Of a stretch of DNA of 46,212 nt, positions 6,549 to 17,319 are shown piece after piece. The first letter of the stretch is position 1, and every line of letters begins with the position of its first letter. Source of the DNA: Myxococcaceae bacterium (GTDB lineage: Bacteria; Myxococcota_A; UBA9160); assembly GCA_905339255.1 (NCBI GenBank), contig CAJPFO010000142.1:1-46212 (forward strand). The letters run 5' to 3'. The notes below the pieces were generated by a model. That model was not told the DNA's origin and ran no database searches. It saw nothing but the letters and a program-made list of their open reading frames with translations. A program made the position numbers and the translations under genes.

Positions 6549-8053
6549 GCCATTCCCTCCAGGAAATCGAGCGCCTCTCGCACCCGACGCCGATCGGTGT
6601 CGAGCGAGCCGGAGTCGATCGGCGCTCGCGCGTACGCGATCGCATCCGCGTTCTCGAGGACATGGCGGAGCGAGTCCACGACGCGAGGCGAGGCGGCGAG
6701 GCGCTCATCGACGTCGGCGACCGTCACGGCCTCGGGACGGATCGCGAGCCGCTGCGCGATTCTCGTGCGGATCGCCGTGCGGGCCGAGTCGAAGAACGCT
6801 CGCGGATCGCGCTCACGGCACGCCACCTCGAGGCGCCGGAGACTCTCGTTCACGATCCGATCGGCGGTGCGACGCGCAGCCCGCTCGGGGTCGGCGCTTC
6901 GCCGGCGAAGGCGCGCGGCAATCCCGGCGACCGCGACGAGCGCGACCGGCAAGCCGAGCGCGAGCAGGTACGCAGTCTCGAAGAACAGCGGCCGCATGCT
7001 CCGCGACGGGCGACCGGGATCGCTGCGGAACGCAGTCGCCGCGAGCCCTACGCCACCGTCCGTTCCGGGCTCCGAGGCTTCGCGAGCCCCCCCCAATGCG
7101 GCGCCCACCGCGAGGAGAGCGAGCGGCTCGCTCTCCTGCGTCACGAAGCGGCGCTCCGTGGGATCGAAGTAGCTAAAACGGAGCGGGGGGATTTCATGAG
7201 CCCCCCCCTCGCGCGGAACGATCGTCTGCGTGAAGCGCTTCCTTCCCGTGAGCCCCGTGGCGTCGATCGCCTCGAATCGCGCCGAAGGGGCGTAGCTGCG
7301 GAGCGCGTCGCCCGAGGCGAGCCCGTCGATCGCGACCCGGTCGAAGTTGCCGCGCCCCGCCACATCGACGACGAGCTGCGCGGGCTCGCCCACCTCGACC
7401 GAAGCGGACGCCGTCCGCGCCGTGATCGAGAACTCACCGACGGCGCCGGAGAAGCCCTCCGGCCGTCCCTCGATCGGAAGCTCCGAGATTGCGACCTCTA
7501 CGGTGCCGGTCTCGAGATGGAAGGGGCGCCGGCGCGTGCCGAGCATCGATTCGAGCCTGCGACCGAAGAACGACTCGAAGAGCGATCCCCGTCCGAAGAG
7601 GGAATCATCGAGGAGCCTCGATCGGGATCCGTGTCCCGGCGACTCCCGGACGACGACCGAGCCGTCGATGCGGGCCTCGAGAAGCTGCATTCCCGGCTTG
7701 ACCGCCGAGACGGCCGCACGCCAGGTGAGCACCAGAACCGGGACGCCTTCGCGCTCCTCTTGCGACTCCACGGGCTGCTCGTCGGCCAGCGGGCTGAGCG
7801 TGAAGCCGGGCCCCGAGAGCTCGGGCGCAGTGAGTTCGCCGAGCTCGATGCCGGGCGGCACCACGAGCCGGATCTCGACGGGCTCGAGCTGCCCCACGTA
7901 GAGCTCGCTCTCGGAGGCCCGGAGTTCGAGGCGCAGCGCTTGGCTCCGGCCCGGAACGTCGGCTGCCGCGAGAGTGCTCGCCGGCACCAGGAGCAGCGTC
8001 GCGAGAAGGGCGGAGGCGAACCGTCGCCGCCTACCAGTTGCGGATCGGCTCAT
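6545..8053 (-). CDS. batD: BatD-like exported oxygen-tolerance family protein
   Basis: A 502-residue protein. A signal peptide (RRFASALLATLLLVPASTLAAA) leads into a long beta-rich periplasmic region of Ig-like repeats. Typical BatD motifs include SELYVGQLEPVEIRL near residue 50, a later SVEVGEPAQLVVDVAGRGNF and GGAHEIPPLRFSYFDP. One transmembrane helix (about 358-382) precedes a cytoplasmic helical tail. This is the standard BatD topology. The start overlaps the end of batB/C by 23 bases and the stop overlaps batE by 4. BatD probably spans the membrane and connects the VWA proteins to periplasmic partners. Confidence 0.85.
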   Translation of the reverse strand: MSRSATGRRRRFASALLATLLLVPASTLAAADVPGRSQALRLELRASESELYVGQLEPVEIRLVVPPGIELGELTAPELSGPGFTLSPLADEQPVESQEEREGVPVLVLTWRAAVSAVKPGMQLLEARIDGSVVVRESPGHGSRSRLLDDSLFGRGSLFESFFGRRLESMLGTRRRPFHLETGTVEVAISELPIEGRPEGFSGAVGEFSITARTASASVEVGEPAQLVVDVAGRGNFDRVAIDGLASGDALRSYAPSARFEAIDATGLTGRKRFTQTIVPREGGAHEIPPLRFSYFDPTERRFVTQESEPLALLAVGAALGGAREASEPGTDGGVGLAATAFRSDPGRPSRSMRPLFFETAYLLALGLPVALVAVAGIAARLRRRSADPERAARRTADRIVNESLRRLEVACRERDPRAFFDSARTAIRTRIAQRLAIRPEAVTVADVDERLAASPRVVDSLRHVLENADAIAYARAPIDSGSLDTDRRRVREALDFLEGMA

Positions 8054-10118
8054 CGTCGGTTCTCCCCACCCCGGCGCGGGCCGAAGCCCGGCGCGGCGAC
8101 CTCGCGTCCTCGCCCCGCAGCGAATCGAGGAGCGCGGCGGCGTCGGCTGCGGTCATCTCGTGCTCCGCCGTAGCCGTCTGCGACGGATCGCCGTTCTCGG
8201 GTTCCTCGCGACCGTCCGCTCGCTCCGGCGCCGCGCCGCCGTGACGCTTCCAGGTGTCATCGGCCTCCAAGGGATCCCTCGAATCCGGTCGCCCCGCCTC
8301 GTCCTTCGCCGAGGTCGGCCCTTGCGGGGCGGCTTGCTCCCGCGCCTCGTTCTGTTCCGTCGGCTCGGTAGGCGCCCGCGTCTCGCTCTGCTCCTCTGGC
8401 TTTCCTTGGTCTTGGGGCCGCCTCGACTGCTGCTGCGGATCCCCGCTCTGCGGCCCGGGTTGCGGCTGCCCTTCTCCTTGTCGCGGCCCTTGCGCTTGCG
8501 ACTGCTGCTGCGGCGATTGCTCCGGTTCCTGCCCACCCTGCTCTTGCTTCTGCTCCGCTCCCGGCTGCTGCTCCTGCTCCTGCTCCTGCTCCTGCTGCGC
8601 TTGCGGCTGCTGCTCCGGCTGCTGCGCCTGCGGCTGCTTCATGGCGTCGAGCCGCTTCGCGACGAGCTCGCGGTTGAAGCGCGCATCTCCATCGTCCGGA
8701 TCGAGAGCGAGGGCGCCGTCGTACGCCTCGAGGGCCTTCTCGAGCTTCCCCTTCGCGAGCGCCGGATCCGTAGACCCCGCGACTTCGGCACTGCGCACTC
8801 GCGCGTTTCCGAGGTTGTAGTAGGCGCGCTGCTGGAGCGGCACCTCGCCATGATCGATGGCCCTCGAGAAGGCCGCCTCGGCCGCTTCGGGGTCGTTCGC
8901 CCGGTAGGCCGCCACGCCTTCGTTCAAGTGCAGCCGCGCATCGTCGGGATCCCGCTCGGCAGCCTCCCTCCACGCGCGGGCTGCCACCGCATGGTTGCCG
9001 GACCGGAAGGCCTCGTCCGCCTCGTGGGGCGAGGCCATCGCCAGCGACGGCGCGAGGAGCGCCCATGAGACCGCCGCGAGTGCCGCCGGCGCCGCACGAA
9101 GCGTCGCTCGAGCCCTCGATCGACGACCTCGTTCTCCGAGCAACGCCTCTGCCACCGCTGCTGCGAGCGCGAGGCCGAGCGGCCACTGGAAGCGCTCGGT
9201 CTGAGTCCGCTGCGTTCGCGCCGAATGCTCCCGTTCGGGCGCCTTCGCGAGGACCTCGTCGCGGATCCTCGCGAGGCCCTCACCTCGTCCCCCGAGAGCG
9301 ACGTAGAAGCCTCCGGTCGCCTCGGCCACGTCTTGCAGGCCGTCCTCGTCGAGCTTCGAGGTGACCGGCCTTCCGGCCTCATCGAGAACCACCGCGGCGA
9401 CGCCCTTCCGATCGAGCGGGATCGTCTCTCCTGCGACGGTGCCGACACCCACCGTGTAGAGCGCGACGCCTCGCTTCGCGACCTCCGCAGCAGCCACCCG
9501 GGCATTGCCTTCGAGGTCTTCGCCATCACTCAAGAGCACGACGATCTTCTGCGAGCTCGGGGCCGTCCGGAACGCGTTCTCGGCCTCGTGGAGCGCCGCC
9601 CCCACGTCCGTCCCTCCGCGAGGAATGATCGACGGCTCGAGCGCACCGAGCGCCTCGGCGAAGGCGCGGTGGTCGCTCGTGAGCGGAGACTGGACGAACG
9701 CGCTCCCTGCGAATGCCACGAGACCCACCCGATCACCGTCGAGGGTCTCGACGAGATCCGCGACGGCGAGCTTTGCCCTTTCGAGCCGATTCGGCCGCAG
9801 GTCGGGAGCGAGCATGCTCCGGGAGACGTCGACCGCAAAGACCACGTCCGTCCCGCTCCGCTTCGTCTCCTCGAACCGGAACCCGAAGGTCGGCCTCGTG
9901 AGCGCGATGCAACCCATCACGATCGCTGCAACCAAGAGGCTGCCGCGAAACCGCCGGCGTCCCGGGCTCACGCCCGCGGCGAGCGCCGCGAGCATGGGCG
10001 CCGACGCGAAAGCGAGCAGGTCGCGCCGGCGTCTCGACTCGGCGACCGCGAGGCCTGCCGCGCCGAGCGCCGCGGCGAGCCCTGCGACGATCCAGTAGCC
10101 GGGTTCCTGGAAACTCAC
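8031..10118 (-). CDS. BatB/BatC fusion: membrane VWA domain, TPRs and Gln-rich tail
   Basis: A 695-residue protein. The N-terminus has two transmembrane helices (about 7-27 and 55-78). A VWA domain follows with an intact MIDAS: DVSRSM (Asp-x-Ser-x-Ser), the PRGGTD threonine loop and LLSDGEDLEG. A transmembrane region near 325-370 leads into TPRs (about 375-490: DEAFRSGNHAVAARAWREAA and others). It ends in a Gln/Glu/Pro-rich low-complexity tail of about 150 residues and a short terminal helix. BatB and BatC are separate in Bacteroides; fusion is common in proteobacteria. The GTG start at 10118 overlaps the batA stop as GTGA. It likely forms a membrane complex with BatA and the MoxR ATPase. Confidence 0.88.
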   Translation of the reverse strand: MSFQEPGYWIVAGLAAALGAAGLAVAESRRRRDLLAFASAPMLAALAAGVSPGRRRFRGSLLVAAIVMGCIALTRPTFGFRFEETKRSGTDVVFAVDVSRSMLAPDLRPNRLERAKLAVADLVETLDGDRVGLVAFAGSAFVQSPLTSDHRAFAEALGALEPSIIPRGGTDVGAALHEAENAFRTAPSSQKIVVLLSDGEDLEGNARVAAAEVAKRGVALYTVGVGTVAGETIPLDRKGVAAVVLDEAGRPVTSKLDEDGLQDVAEATGGFYVALGGRGEGLARIRDEVLAKAPEREHSARTQRTQTERFQWPLGLALAAAVAEALLGERGRRSRARATLRAAPAALAAVSWALLAPSLAMASPHEADEAFRSGNHAVAARAWREAAERDPDDARLHLNEGVAAYRANDPEAAEAAFSRAIDHGEVPLQQRAYYNLGNARVRSAEVAGSTDPALAKGKLEKALEAYDGALALDPDDGDARFNRELVAKRLDAMKQPQAQQPEQQPQAQQEQEQEQEQQPGAEQKQEQGGQEPEQSPQQQSQAQGPRQGEGQPQPGPQSGDPQQQSRRPQDQGKPEEQSETRAPTEPTEQNEAREQAAPQGPTSAKDEAGRPDSRDPLEADDTWKRHGGAAPERADGREEPENGDPSQTATAEHEMTAADAAALLDSLRGEDARSPRRASARAGVGRTDDEPIRNW
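8571..8594. repeat. Hexanucleotide tandem repeat (CTCCTG)x4 within batB/C
   Basis: Four perfect in-frame copies of a 6-base unit, read on the minus strand as alternating Gln and Glu codons. It is the most regular part of the Gln-rich tail of the BatB/C fusion. Because the unit is a multiple of three, copy-number change would alter tail length without breaking the frame. Confidence 0.9.
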
Positions 10119-11110
10119 GGAAGCCTCCGCAGGCGAGTGTTCGCGAGAACCCCTTCGACGAGCAGCAGCGCGAGCCCCGGGACGAGCGCCCATGCGAAGA
10201 GGTCCTCGTGCCGTTCGTACTTCGTCGCGACGATCGGTCGCTTCTCGAGCCGATCGATCTCCTCGTAGATCCGCTCGAGTGAATCGGTGTCGGTCGCCCT
10301 GTAGGACTTTCCACCGGTCATCGCCGCGACTCTCTCGAGTGTCGCTTCGTCGACCTCGACCTTTGCCCGCACGATCCGGCGCTGGCCGAAGGCGTCGGTC
10401 ACGGGGACCGGCGCCTCTCCATTCGTCCCCGCGGCAATCGTGTAGACACGAACCCCGAGCGCGCGAGCGGCTTCGGCTGCCGTCTCCGGGTCGACCTTCC
10501 CGGCGTTGTTCACCCCATCGGTGAGCAGCACCACGATCCGCGACTTCGCCTCGGGGTCGCGCAGGCGACTCGTGCTGCTCGCAAGGGCGGTTCCGATCGC
10601 GGTCCCGTCCTCGACGAGCCCGATCGTCGTTCGCTCCAGGTTCTGCCGGAGCCAGTCGTGGTCGAGCGTGAGCGGGCTCACGAGGTAGGGCCTTCCTGCG
10701 AACGCGACGAGACCGATCCGGTCGTTCGGACGACTCTCGACGAAGCGATCGATCACCGACTTCGCGACTTCGAGGCGATCGGCCGGCTCTCCCGCGAGCG
10801 TGAAGTCGAGCGCCTCCATCGACCGCGACACGTCGACGGCCAGGACGATGTCGATTCCGCTCGCCTCGATCTCCGAAGTGGCCTCGACCTGCTGCGGCCT
10901 CGCGAGCGCAACCACGAGACAGGCGACCCCGACGAGGCGGAGGCTCAGGAGAATCGCTCCAGGGCTCGCCAGGCGTCGTCTCGAGATGCGCCTCGCTCGC
11001 TCCGCCGTCGAGAAGACGAGCGCAGGAGCCTTGCCGTGCCGCCCGCGCCAGAGCGCGAGCCACGGGACGAGCGCGAGGCCGAGCAAGAAGATCGGGTCTG
11101 CGAAGATCAT
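10115..11110 (-). CDS. batA: BatA-like membrane VWA-domain protein
   Basis: A 331-residue protein. Two N-terminal transmembrane helices (about 5-20 and 52-70) are followed by a VWA domain with an intact MIDAS: DVSRSM near residue 92, VEDGTAIGTAL and LLTDGVNNAG. A C-terminal transmembrane helix (about 305-322) follows a basic stretch. This is the standard BatA layout. Its stop overlaps the batB/C start, and its ATG overlaps the DUF4381 gene by 4 bases, so translation through the cluster is probably coupled. VWA proteins of this family act with MoxR AAA+ ATPases, possibly as adaptors in complex assembly; the client is unknown. Confidence 0.9.
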   Translation of the reverse strand: MIFADPIFLLGLALVPWLALWRGRHGKAPALVFSTAERARRISRRRLASPGAILLSLRLVGVACLVVALARPQQVEATSEIEASGIDIVLAVDVSRSMEALDFTLAGEPADRLEVAKSVIDRFVESRPNDRIGLVAFAGRPYLVSPLTLDHDWLRQNLERTTIGLVEDGTAIGTALASSTSRLRDPEAKSRIVVLLTDGVNNAGKVDPETAAEAARALGVRVYTIAAGTNGEAPVPVTDAFGQRRIVRAKVEVDEATLERVAAMTGGKSYRATDTDSLERIYEEIDRLEKRPIVATKYERHEDLFAWALVPGLALLLVEGVLANTRLRRLP

Positions 11111-11622
11111 CGCGACCCCCCGGCGAGCTCGCCGTCGGGCCTTCGATCACCAGGGCGGACGAGGCCGACCGCCAGCTCGAGGAGAGCCTCCATCTCCTCG
11201 CGAGCGAGCGAGAGTCGAGCGAACTTCACGAGGTCGCAATGCGCGAGGAAGCGCTCGAGTAGACCTCGACGAGCCGCGAGTGGCGAGCGTTCGCAGAGCG
11301 CGAGCTCGCGCAGGAACTCGTCGGTCGTCCGGTGGGCGGCCCGCTCGTCGAAGCGCTCCTCGATGTAGAACCTCACCGCCGTCGAGACGGCGAAGGCGAA
11401 CTCCCGCGCGCGGCTCGGATCGATGAGGGCGCGAGCTTCGCCGAGACGCTCGAGCGCGCGCTCCTCGGCGCTCGCCGGCGACGCGCTTCGCCGGCGCCAG
11501 AAGCCGACCGCGAGGGCGGCGATCGCGAGGACGATCGATCCCACGAGGAGGAATCCGATCCAGGCGCTCGGGTCGGGGATCGGGATCGGCGCCGAGATAT
11601 CGCGGATCGGGAGCGGCTCCAT
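11107..11622 (-). CDS. DUF4381-type membrane protein of the moxR/bat cluster
   Basis: A 171-residue protein. It starts MEPLPIRDISAPIPIPDPSA, then has one transmembrane helix (about 21-42) and a cytoplasmic helical domain containing FAVSTAVRFYIEERF and FLERFLAHCDLVKFARLSL. This matches the small DUF4381 proteins found between DUF58 and batA in moxR operons. The ATG at 11622 is separated by a single base from the DUF58 stop, and its own stop overlaps batA. Probable role: an inner-membrane accessory of the MoxR/VWA complex, inferred from context. The earlier in-frame starts inside DUF58 are not needed. Confidence 0.8.
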   Translation of the reverse strand: MEPLPIRDISAPIPIPDPSAWIGFLLVGSIVLAIAALAVGFWRRRSASPASAEERALERLGEARALIDPSRAREFAFAVSTAVRFYIEERFDERAAHRTTDEFLRELALCERSPLAARRGLLERFLAHCDLVKFARLSLAREEMEALLELAVGLVRPGDRRPDGELAGGSR

Positions 11623-11623
11623 G

Positions 11624-12535
11624 CTACGCGGCCCTCCTCGAGCGGCCGCGGAAGAACCGCTGGAGCGCCGGGAGATAGGGCTCCTCGGTCGGCACTTCGA
11701 GCAGGTCGACGCCGGCGCCACGAAGCGAACGGCGGAGCGAATCGACGTGTGCGGAGGCCGCTGCTTCGTAGCGTTCGCGCAGCGCTCGATCGTGGGTATC
11801 GACCTCGATCTGCTCGCCGGTTTCGGCATCCTCGAGCGTCACGATCCCGATCTGCGGAAGCGTCCGCTCGCGAGGGTCGATCGGAACGATCGCGACGAGG
11901 TCGTGACGTCGGTTCGTGAGCGCGAGTGCTTTCGAGACGTCTTCCGGCAACCCGCGCTCGCAACCCGGAACGACGAAGTCCGAGATGAGGAAGCTGATGG
12001 CGCGGCGCGGAACGACGCGGCTCGCGAAGTCGAGCGCGGCGCGAAGGTCCGTCCCCCGATGCTCCGGCTCGAAATAGAGGATCTCCCGGACGACGCGGAG
12101 GACGTGGCTCCGACCCTTTGCGGGCGGGATGAACTTCTCGACGCGGTCGGTGAAGAGGACGAGTCCGACACGGTCCTGGTTGCGAATCGCCGAGAACGCC
12201 AGCACGCAGGCGAGCTCCGCAGCGAGCTCGCGCTTGCTCCGCTCGCGCGAGCCGAAACTCCCCGACGCCGAGAGGTCGACGAGCAGCAGCAGCGTGAGCT
12301 CGCGCTCCTCGCGGAACTTCTTCACGAAGGGACGCCCCGTCCGCGCCGTGACGTTCCAATCGATGCTGCGGACCTCGTCACCGGGGAAGTACTCGCGGAC
12401 CTCCTCGAAGTCCATGCCGCGGCCCTTCCAGACCGAGTGATACTGCCCGGCCATCGTCTCTTCGACGAGTCGGCGGGTCCGGATCTCGAGCCTTCGAACC
12501 CGGCCCAGGATTTCGCGCGTACGGGTGGCGTCCAT
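11624..12535 (-). CDS. DUF58 (VWA-like) protein
   Basis: A 303-residue soluble protein with the DUF58 hallmarks GMDFEEVREYFPGDEVRSID and WNVTARTGRPFVKKF, then a VWA-like fold whose MIDAS Asp-x-Ser-x-Ser survives in VDLSASG. Further on, the LISDFV loop is present. The start at MDATRTREILGRV gives the usual family length of about 300. DUF58 genes almost always follow moxR; here the gap is 44 bases. It probably serves as a substrate adaptor or partner for the upstream AAA+ ATPase. The larger frame extending upstream into moxR is an artefact of GC-rich sequence. Confidence 0.88.
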   Translation of the reverse strand: MDATRTREILGRVRRLEIRTRRLVEETMAGQYHSVWKGRGMDFEEVREYFPGDEVRSIDWNVTARTGRPFVKKFREERELTLLLLVDLSASGSFGSRERSKRELAAELACVLAFSAIRNQDRVGLVLFTDRVEKFIPPAKGRSHVLRVVREILYFEPEHRGTDLRAALDFASRVVPRRAISFLISDFVVPGCERGLPEDVSKALALTNRRHDLVAIVPIDPRERTLPQIGIVTLEDAETGEQIEVDTHDRALRERYEAAASAHVDSLRRSLRGAGVDLLEVPTEEPYLPALQRFFRGRSRRAA

Positions 12536-12579
12536 GTGCCCTCTCTCGACCCTGGCGATGACGGTGGGACCCGGAGCGG

Positions 12580-13653
12580 CTACGGGACGGCGACGCCGTC
12601 GAAGATCCGCCGGACCACGTCCTCGGGCGTCACGTTCTCGGCCTCGGCCTCGTAGTTGACCGCGACCCGGTGGCGGAGGACGTCCATTCCGATCGACTTC
12701 ACGTCCTGCGGGGTCACGAAGCTTCGCCCCTGCAGGAAGGCCCAGGCCCGCGATGCGACTCCGAGAGCGATCGTCGCCCGGGGCGAGGCGCCACAGCGGA
12801 TGTAGGGACCGACGTCGATCGCGAACGCCTGAGGGTCCCGCGTCGCCTGGACCAGATCGACGATGTAGTCCTTGATCCTGTCGTCGACGTAGATCGCCGT
12901 GGTCGCTCGACGCGCGGCGAGGATCCCGTCGGCGTCGACCACCGGCTTCACGCACGCCGATGCGTCGCTTCCCGTCATGCGGTCGAGGATCGCACGCTCC
13001 TCGGCGCGCGACGGATAGCCGACGACGACCTTGAGCAGGAAGCGGTCGATCTGCGCCTCGGGGAGCGCGTAGGTCCCCTCCTGCTCGATCGGATTCTGCG
13101 TCGCCATCACCACGAACGGAGACGGCAGCGGATGCGTCTCGTCGCCGAGCGTGACCTGCCGCTCCTGCATCGCCTCGAGAAGCGCGCTCTGCACCTTGGC
13201 CGGCGCCCGGTTGATCTCGTCCGCGAGCACGAGATTGGCGAAGATCGGTCCGTGCCGGGTGACGAACGACCCGTCGCGGGGGCTGTAGACGAGTGTCCCG
13301 ACCACGTCCGCGGGAAGCATGTCGGGCGTGAACTGGATCCGCTGGAAACGCCCCCGCACGGCGCTCGCGAGCGTCCGCAGCGAGAGCGTCTTGGCGAGGC
13401 CCGGAACGCCCTCGAGGAGGACGTGCCCATCGGCGAGGAGGGCCACCAGCAGTCGGTCGACGAGCCTCTGCTGGCCGACGATCACGCGCCCAATCTCGTC
13501 CCGGAGCGGCGCGACGAATCGCGCGGCCTTCGCGATCTCCTCGCGCGACCGTTCCGCAACGGCGGACTCCGACGCCGCGCCGCGGACCGTGGCCGGCCCG
13601 CCCTCTCGCTCCGCGAGACCGCCGAGAAAGCTTCCGTCGACCGCAACCGCCAT
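12580..13653 (-). CDS. MoxR-family AAA+ ATPase
   Basis: A 357-residue protein. The Walker A motif is GVPGLAKTL, with FTPDMLPADVVGT just after it. Walker B is LADEINRAPAKVQSALLEAM, sensor 1 is ATQNPIEQEGTY, and LPEAQIDRFLLKV carries the arginine-finger region. The C-terminal lid includes GASPRATIAL. All ATPase motifs are intact. I chose the ATG at 13653 because GGGAG lies 5 bases upstream; a second ATG four codons earlier (13665) has a poorly spaced site. It heads the bat cluster. MoxR ATPases are thought to act as chaperones that insert cofactors or assemble complexes together with VWA proteins. A promoter probably lies in the 92-base gap upstream. Confidence 0.92.
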   Translation of the reverse strand: MAVAVDGSFLGGLAEREGGPATVRGAASESAVAERSREEIAKAARFVAPLRDEIGRVIVGQQRLVDRLLVALLADGHVLLEGVPGLAKTLSLRTLASAVRGRFQRIQFTPDMLPADVVGTLVYSPRDGSFVTRHGPIFANLVLADEINRAPAKVQSALLEAMQERQVTLGDETHPLPSPFVVMATQNPIEQEGTYALPEAQIDRFLLKVVVGYPSRAEERAILDRMTGSDASACVKPVVDADGILAARRATTAIYVDDRIKDYIVDLVQATRDPQAFAIDVGPYIRCGASPRATIALGVASRAWAFLQGRSFVTPQDVKSIGMDVLRHRVAVNYEAEAENVTPEDVVRRIFDGVAVP

Positions 13654-13745
13654 GCGCACTCCCATCCTCTCTCGAGCCCGCAATGGCCCTGCCGCTCTGG
13701 GGGCCGCCTCGGGCGCCGCAAGATCGGACGCAGGCGGTCGCGCCG

Positions 13746-15029
13746 CTATTCGAGCCTCGCGCCCACAGGCAGCGATGCCGCAGGCCCCGCGGGAGGCGGC
13801 ATCGGAAAGTGGCGCTTCAAGCGGAGGATCGGTGATTCGAAGAAGACCCAGCTCATCCATGCCACGCCCCAGATGAGGGAGAGCGCGACGGCCCACCAGA
13901 TCATCTGCTCGACCACGAAGGGAAGCGACGTCCGCTGCGGGTCGTAGAGCGGACGCGCGAGCTCTGCGACGAAGAGGTGGAGGAGGTAGATCGCGTAGCT
14001 CGTCCGTCCGAAGCTCCGCAAGAAGCCGCTCGAGAGCACGCGAGCGAACACGCCCACCCCTCGCGTCGAGAGCGCGATCACGAGCAGCGCCGCGTAGAAG
14101 AAGAGGTCCGCCTCGTAGCCGAGCGTCTGGACCCAGCCGCTGCGAGTGAACGCCATCGCGAGGGCAGCCCGTTCGTCGGGGCTCGGAACCTGCCCGGCCG
14201 GGAGCACCACCGCGGTTTCGTGGCGCGCGTAGAGGACCACCCCGAGCCAGACGAGCGCGGCGATCGGGAGGACCCATCGCGCCGCATCGCGGAGCTTCGT
14301 TGCGATCGCGCCATCTTGCATCCAGACCGCGAGTAGAGCGCCCGCAGCGAGCGTATCGATCCGGCACGGCGTCAGCGTGAGAACCGTGAGCGAGGGAGCG
14401 CCGAGCCAGACGAGCACGATCCGAAGGACGAACGCACCGACCATGAGGCCGAGGCAGATCCGGACCAGGCGCTCGCGCGTGGCGAGCAGGACGACGACCG
14501 GCCAGAGCAGGTAGAACTGCTCCTCGATGCAGAGGGTCCACACGATTCCGAGAAAATGATGATTGAAGCTCCCCGTGAAGGCGACCCGGAGGTTCTCGAG
14601 GTAGAGCCAGTACCAGAGCGTCTCGCCCTCGGAGCCACCGACCCAGAAGGCGGAGGGATCCCAGAGCGCATCGAGCCTCGGAACGATCACGAAGAAGAAG
14701 ACGAGGACGGCGTAGTAGAGCGGAAAGATCCGGAGCGCTCGCCGCGCGTAGAACGAACTGAAGTAGCTCGCCCCCCCTCGCGCCCGCAGCAGGATTCCCG
14801 TGATCAGGTAGCCCGAGAGGACGAAGAAGAGGTCGACCGAGGTCCAGCCGAGAGATGGAAGGAACGTGATCGCGCGGTCGAAGGGGCCTTCCGCAAGGCC
14901 GAAGAAGGTCAGGTGGTAGATCACCACGGGCAAGATGGCGATGCCACGCAGCCCATCGAGTCTCGGATCGCGACTCTCTCCGCCCTGCCGGCCGGTGAGC
15001 GTCGTCTCGGAACCAGCGGCGTCCGTCAT
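13746..15029 (-). CDS. OafA/YrhL-type acyltransferase 3 membrane protein
   Basis: A 427-residue protein with ten or so transmembrane segments. It has the acyltransferase 3 pattern RLDGLRGIAILPVVIYHLTF at about 23-42, with the conserved R and catalytic H, then LGWTSVDLFFVLSGYLIT, FYARRALRIFPLYY and WTLCIEEQFYLLWP. Such proteins transfer acetyl or other acyl groups from the cytoplasm to extracytoplasmic sugars such as LPS O-antigen, exopolysaccharide or peptidoglycan. No SGNH domain is attached. It lies 38 bases downstream of the hybrid kinase gene, so the two may be co-transcribed. The acceptor cannot be told from sequence. Confidence 0.9.
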   Translation of the reverse strand: MTDAAGSETTLTGRQGGESRDPRLDGLRGIAILPVVIYHLTFFGLAEGPFDRAITFLPSLGWTSVDLFFVLSGYLITGILLRARGGASYFSSFYARRALRIFPLYYAVLVFFFVIVPRLDALWDPSAFWVGGSEGETLWYWLYLENLRVAFTGSFNHHFLGIVWTLCIEEQFYLLWPVVVLLATRERLVRICLGLMVGAFVLRIVLVWLGAPSLTVLTLTPCRIDTLAAGALLAVWMQDGAIATKLRDAARWVLPIAALVWLGVVLYARHETAVVLPAGQVPSPDERAALAMAFTRSGWVQTLGYEADLFFYAALLVIALSTRGVGVFARVLSSGFLRSFGRTSYAIYLLHLFVAELARPLYDPQRTSLPFVVEQMIWWAVALSLIWGVAWMSWVFFESPILRLKRHFPMPPPAGPAASLPVGARLE

Positions 15030-15067
15030 CGAGCGGGGACTCTACCGGTGCACGACGGCGACCGCGA

Positions 15068-17251
<2,184 letters not shown>

Positions 17252-17319
17252 CCGGGGGCATCCTGCCGCGGCCGCGCGCGGGCGAGGTCCTCATCGGCAG
17301 GATCACGAATCCGCTCGAA

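Noticed and set aside
3088-7176. Very long plus-strand open frame of 1362 codons
   Set aside because: It lies antisense to the sigma operon, the sulfatase and the bat genes, which have clear motifs. Its composition is Arg/Ala/Ser-rich, as expected for an alternative frame of GC-rich coding sequence.
8571-8594. Short tandem repeats as a possible CRISPR array
   Set aside because: The unit is 6 bases without spacers and lies in frame in a coding sequence.
7974-9068. Leu/Arg-rich plus-strand frame that resembles a membrane protein
   Set aside because: It is the antisense of the Gln-rich tail of BatB/C; CTC and CTG runs opposite Gln and Glu codons create the false hydrophobic stretch.
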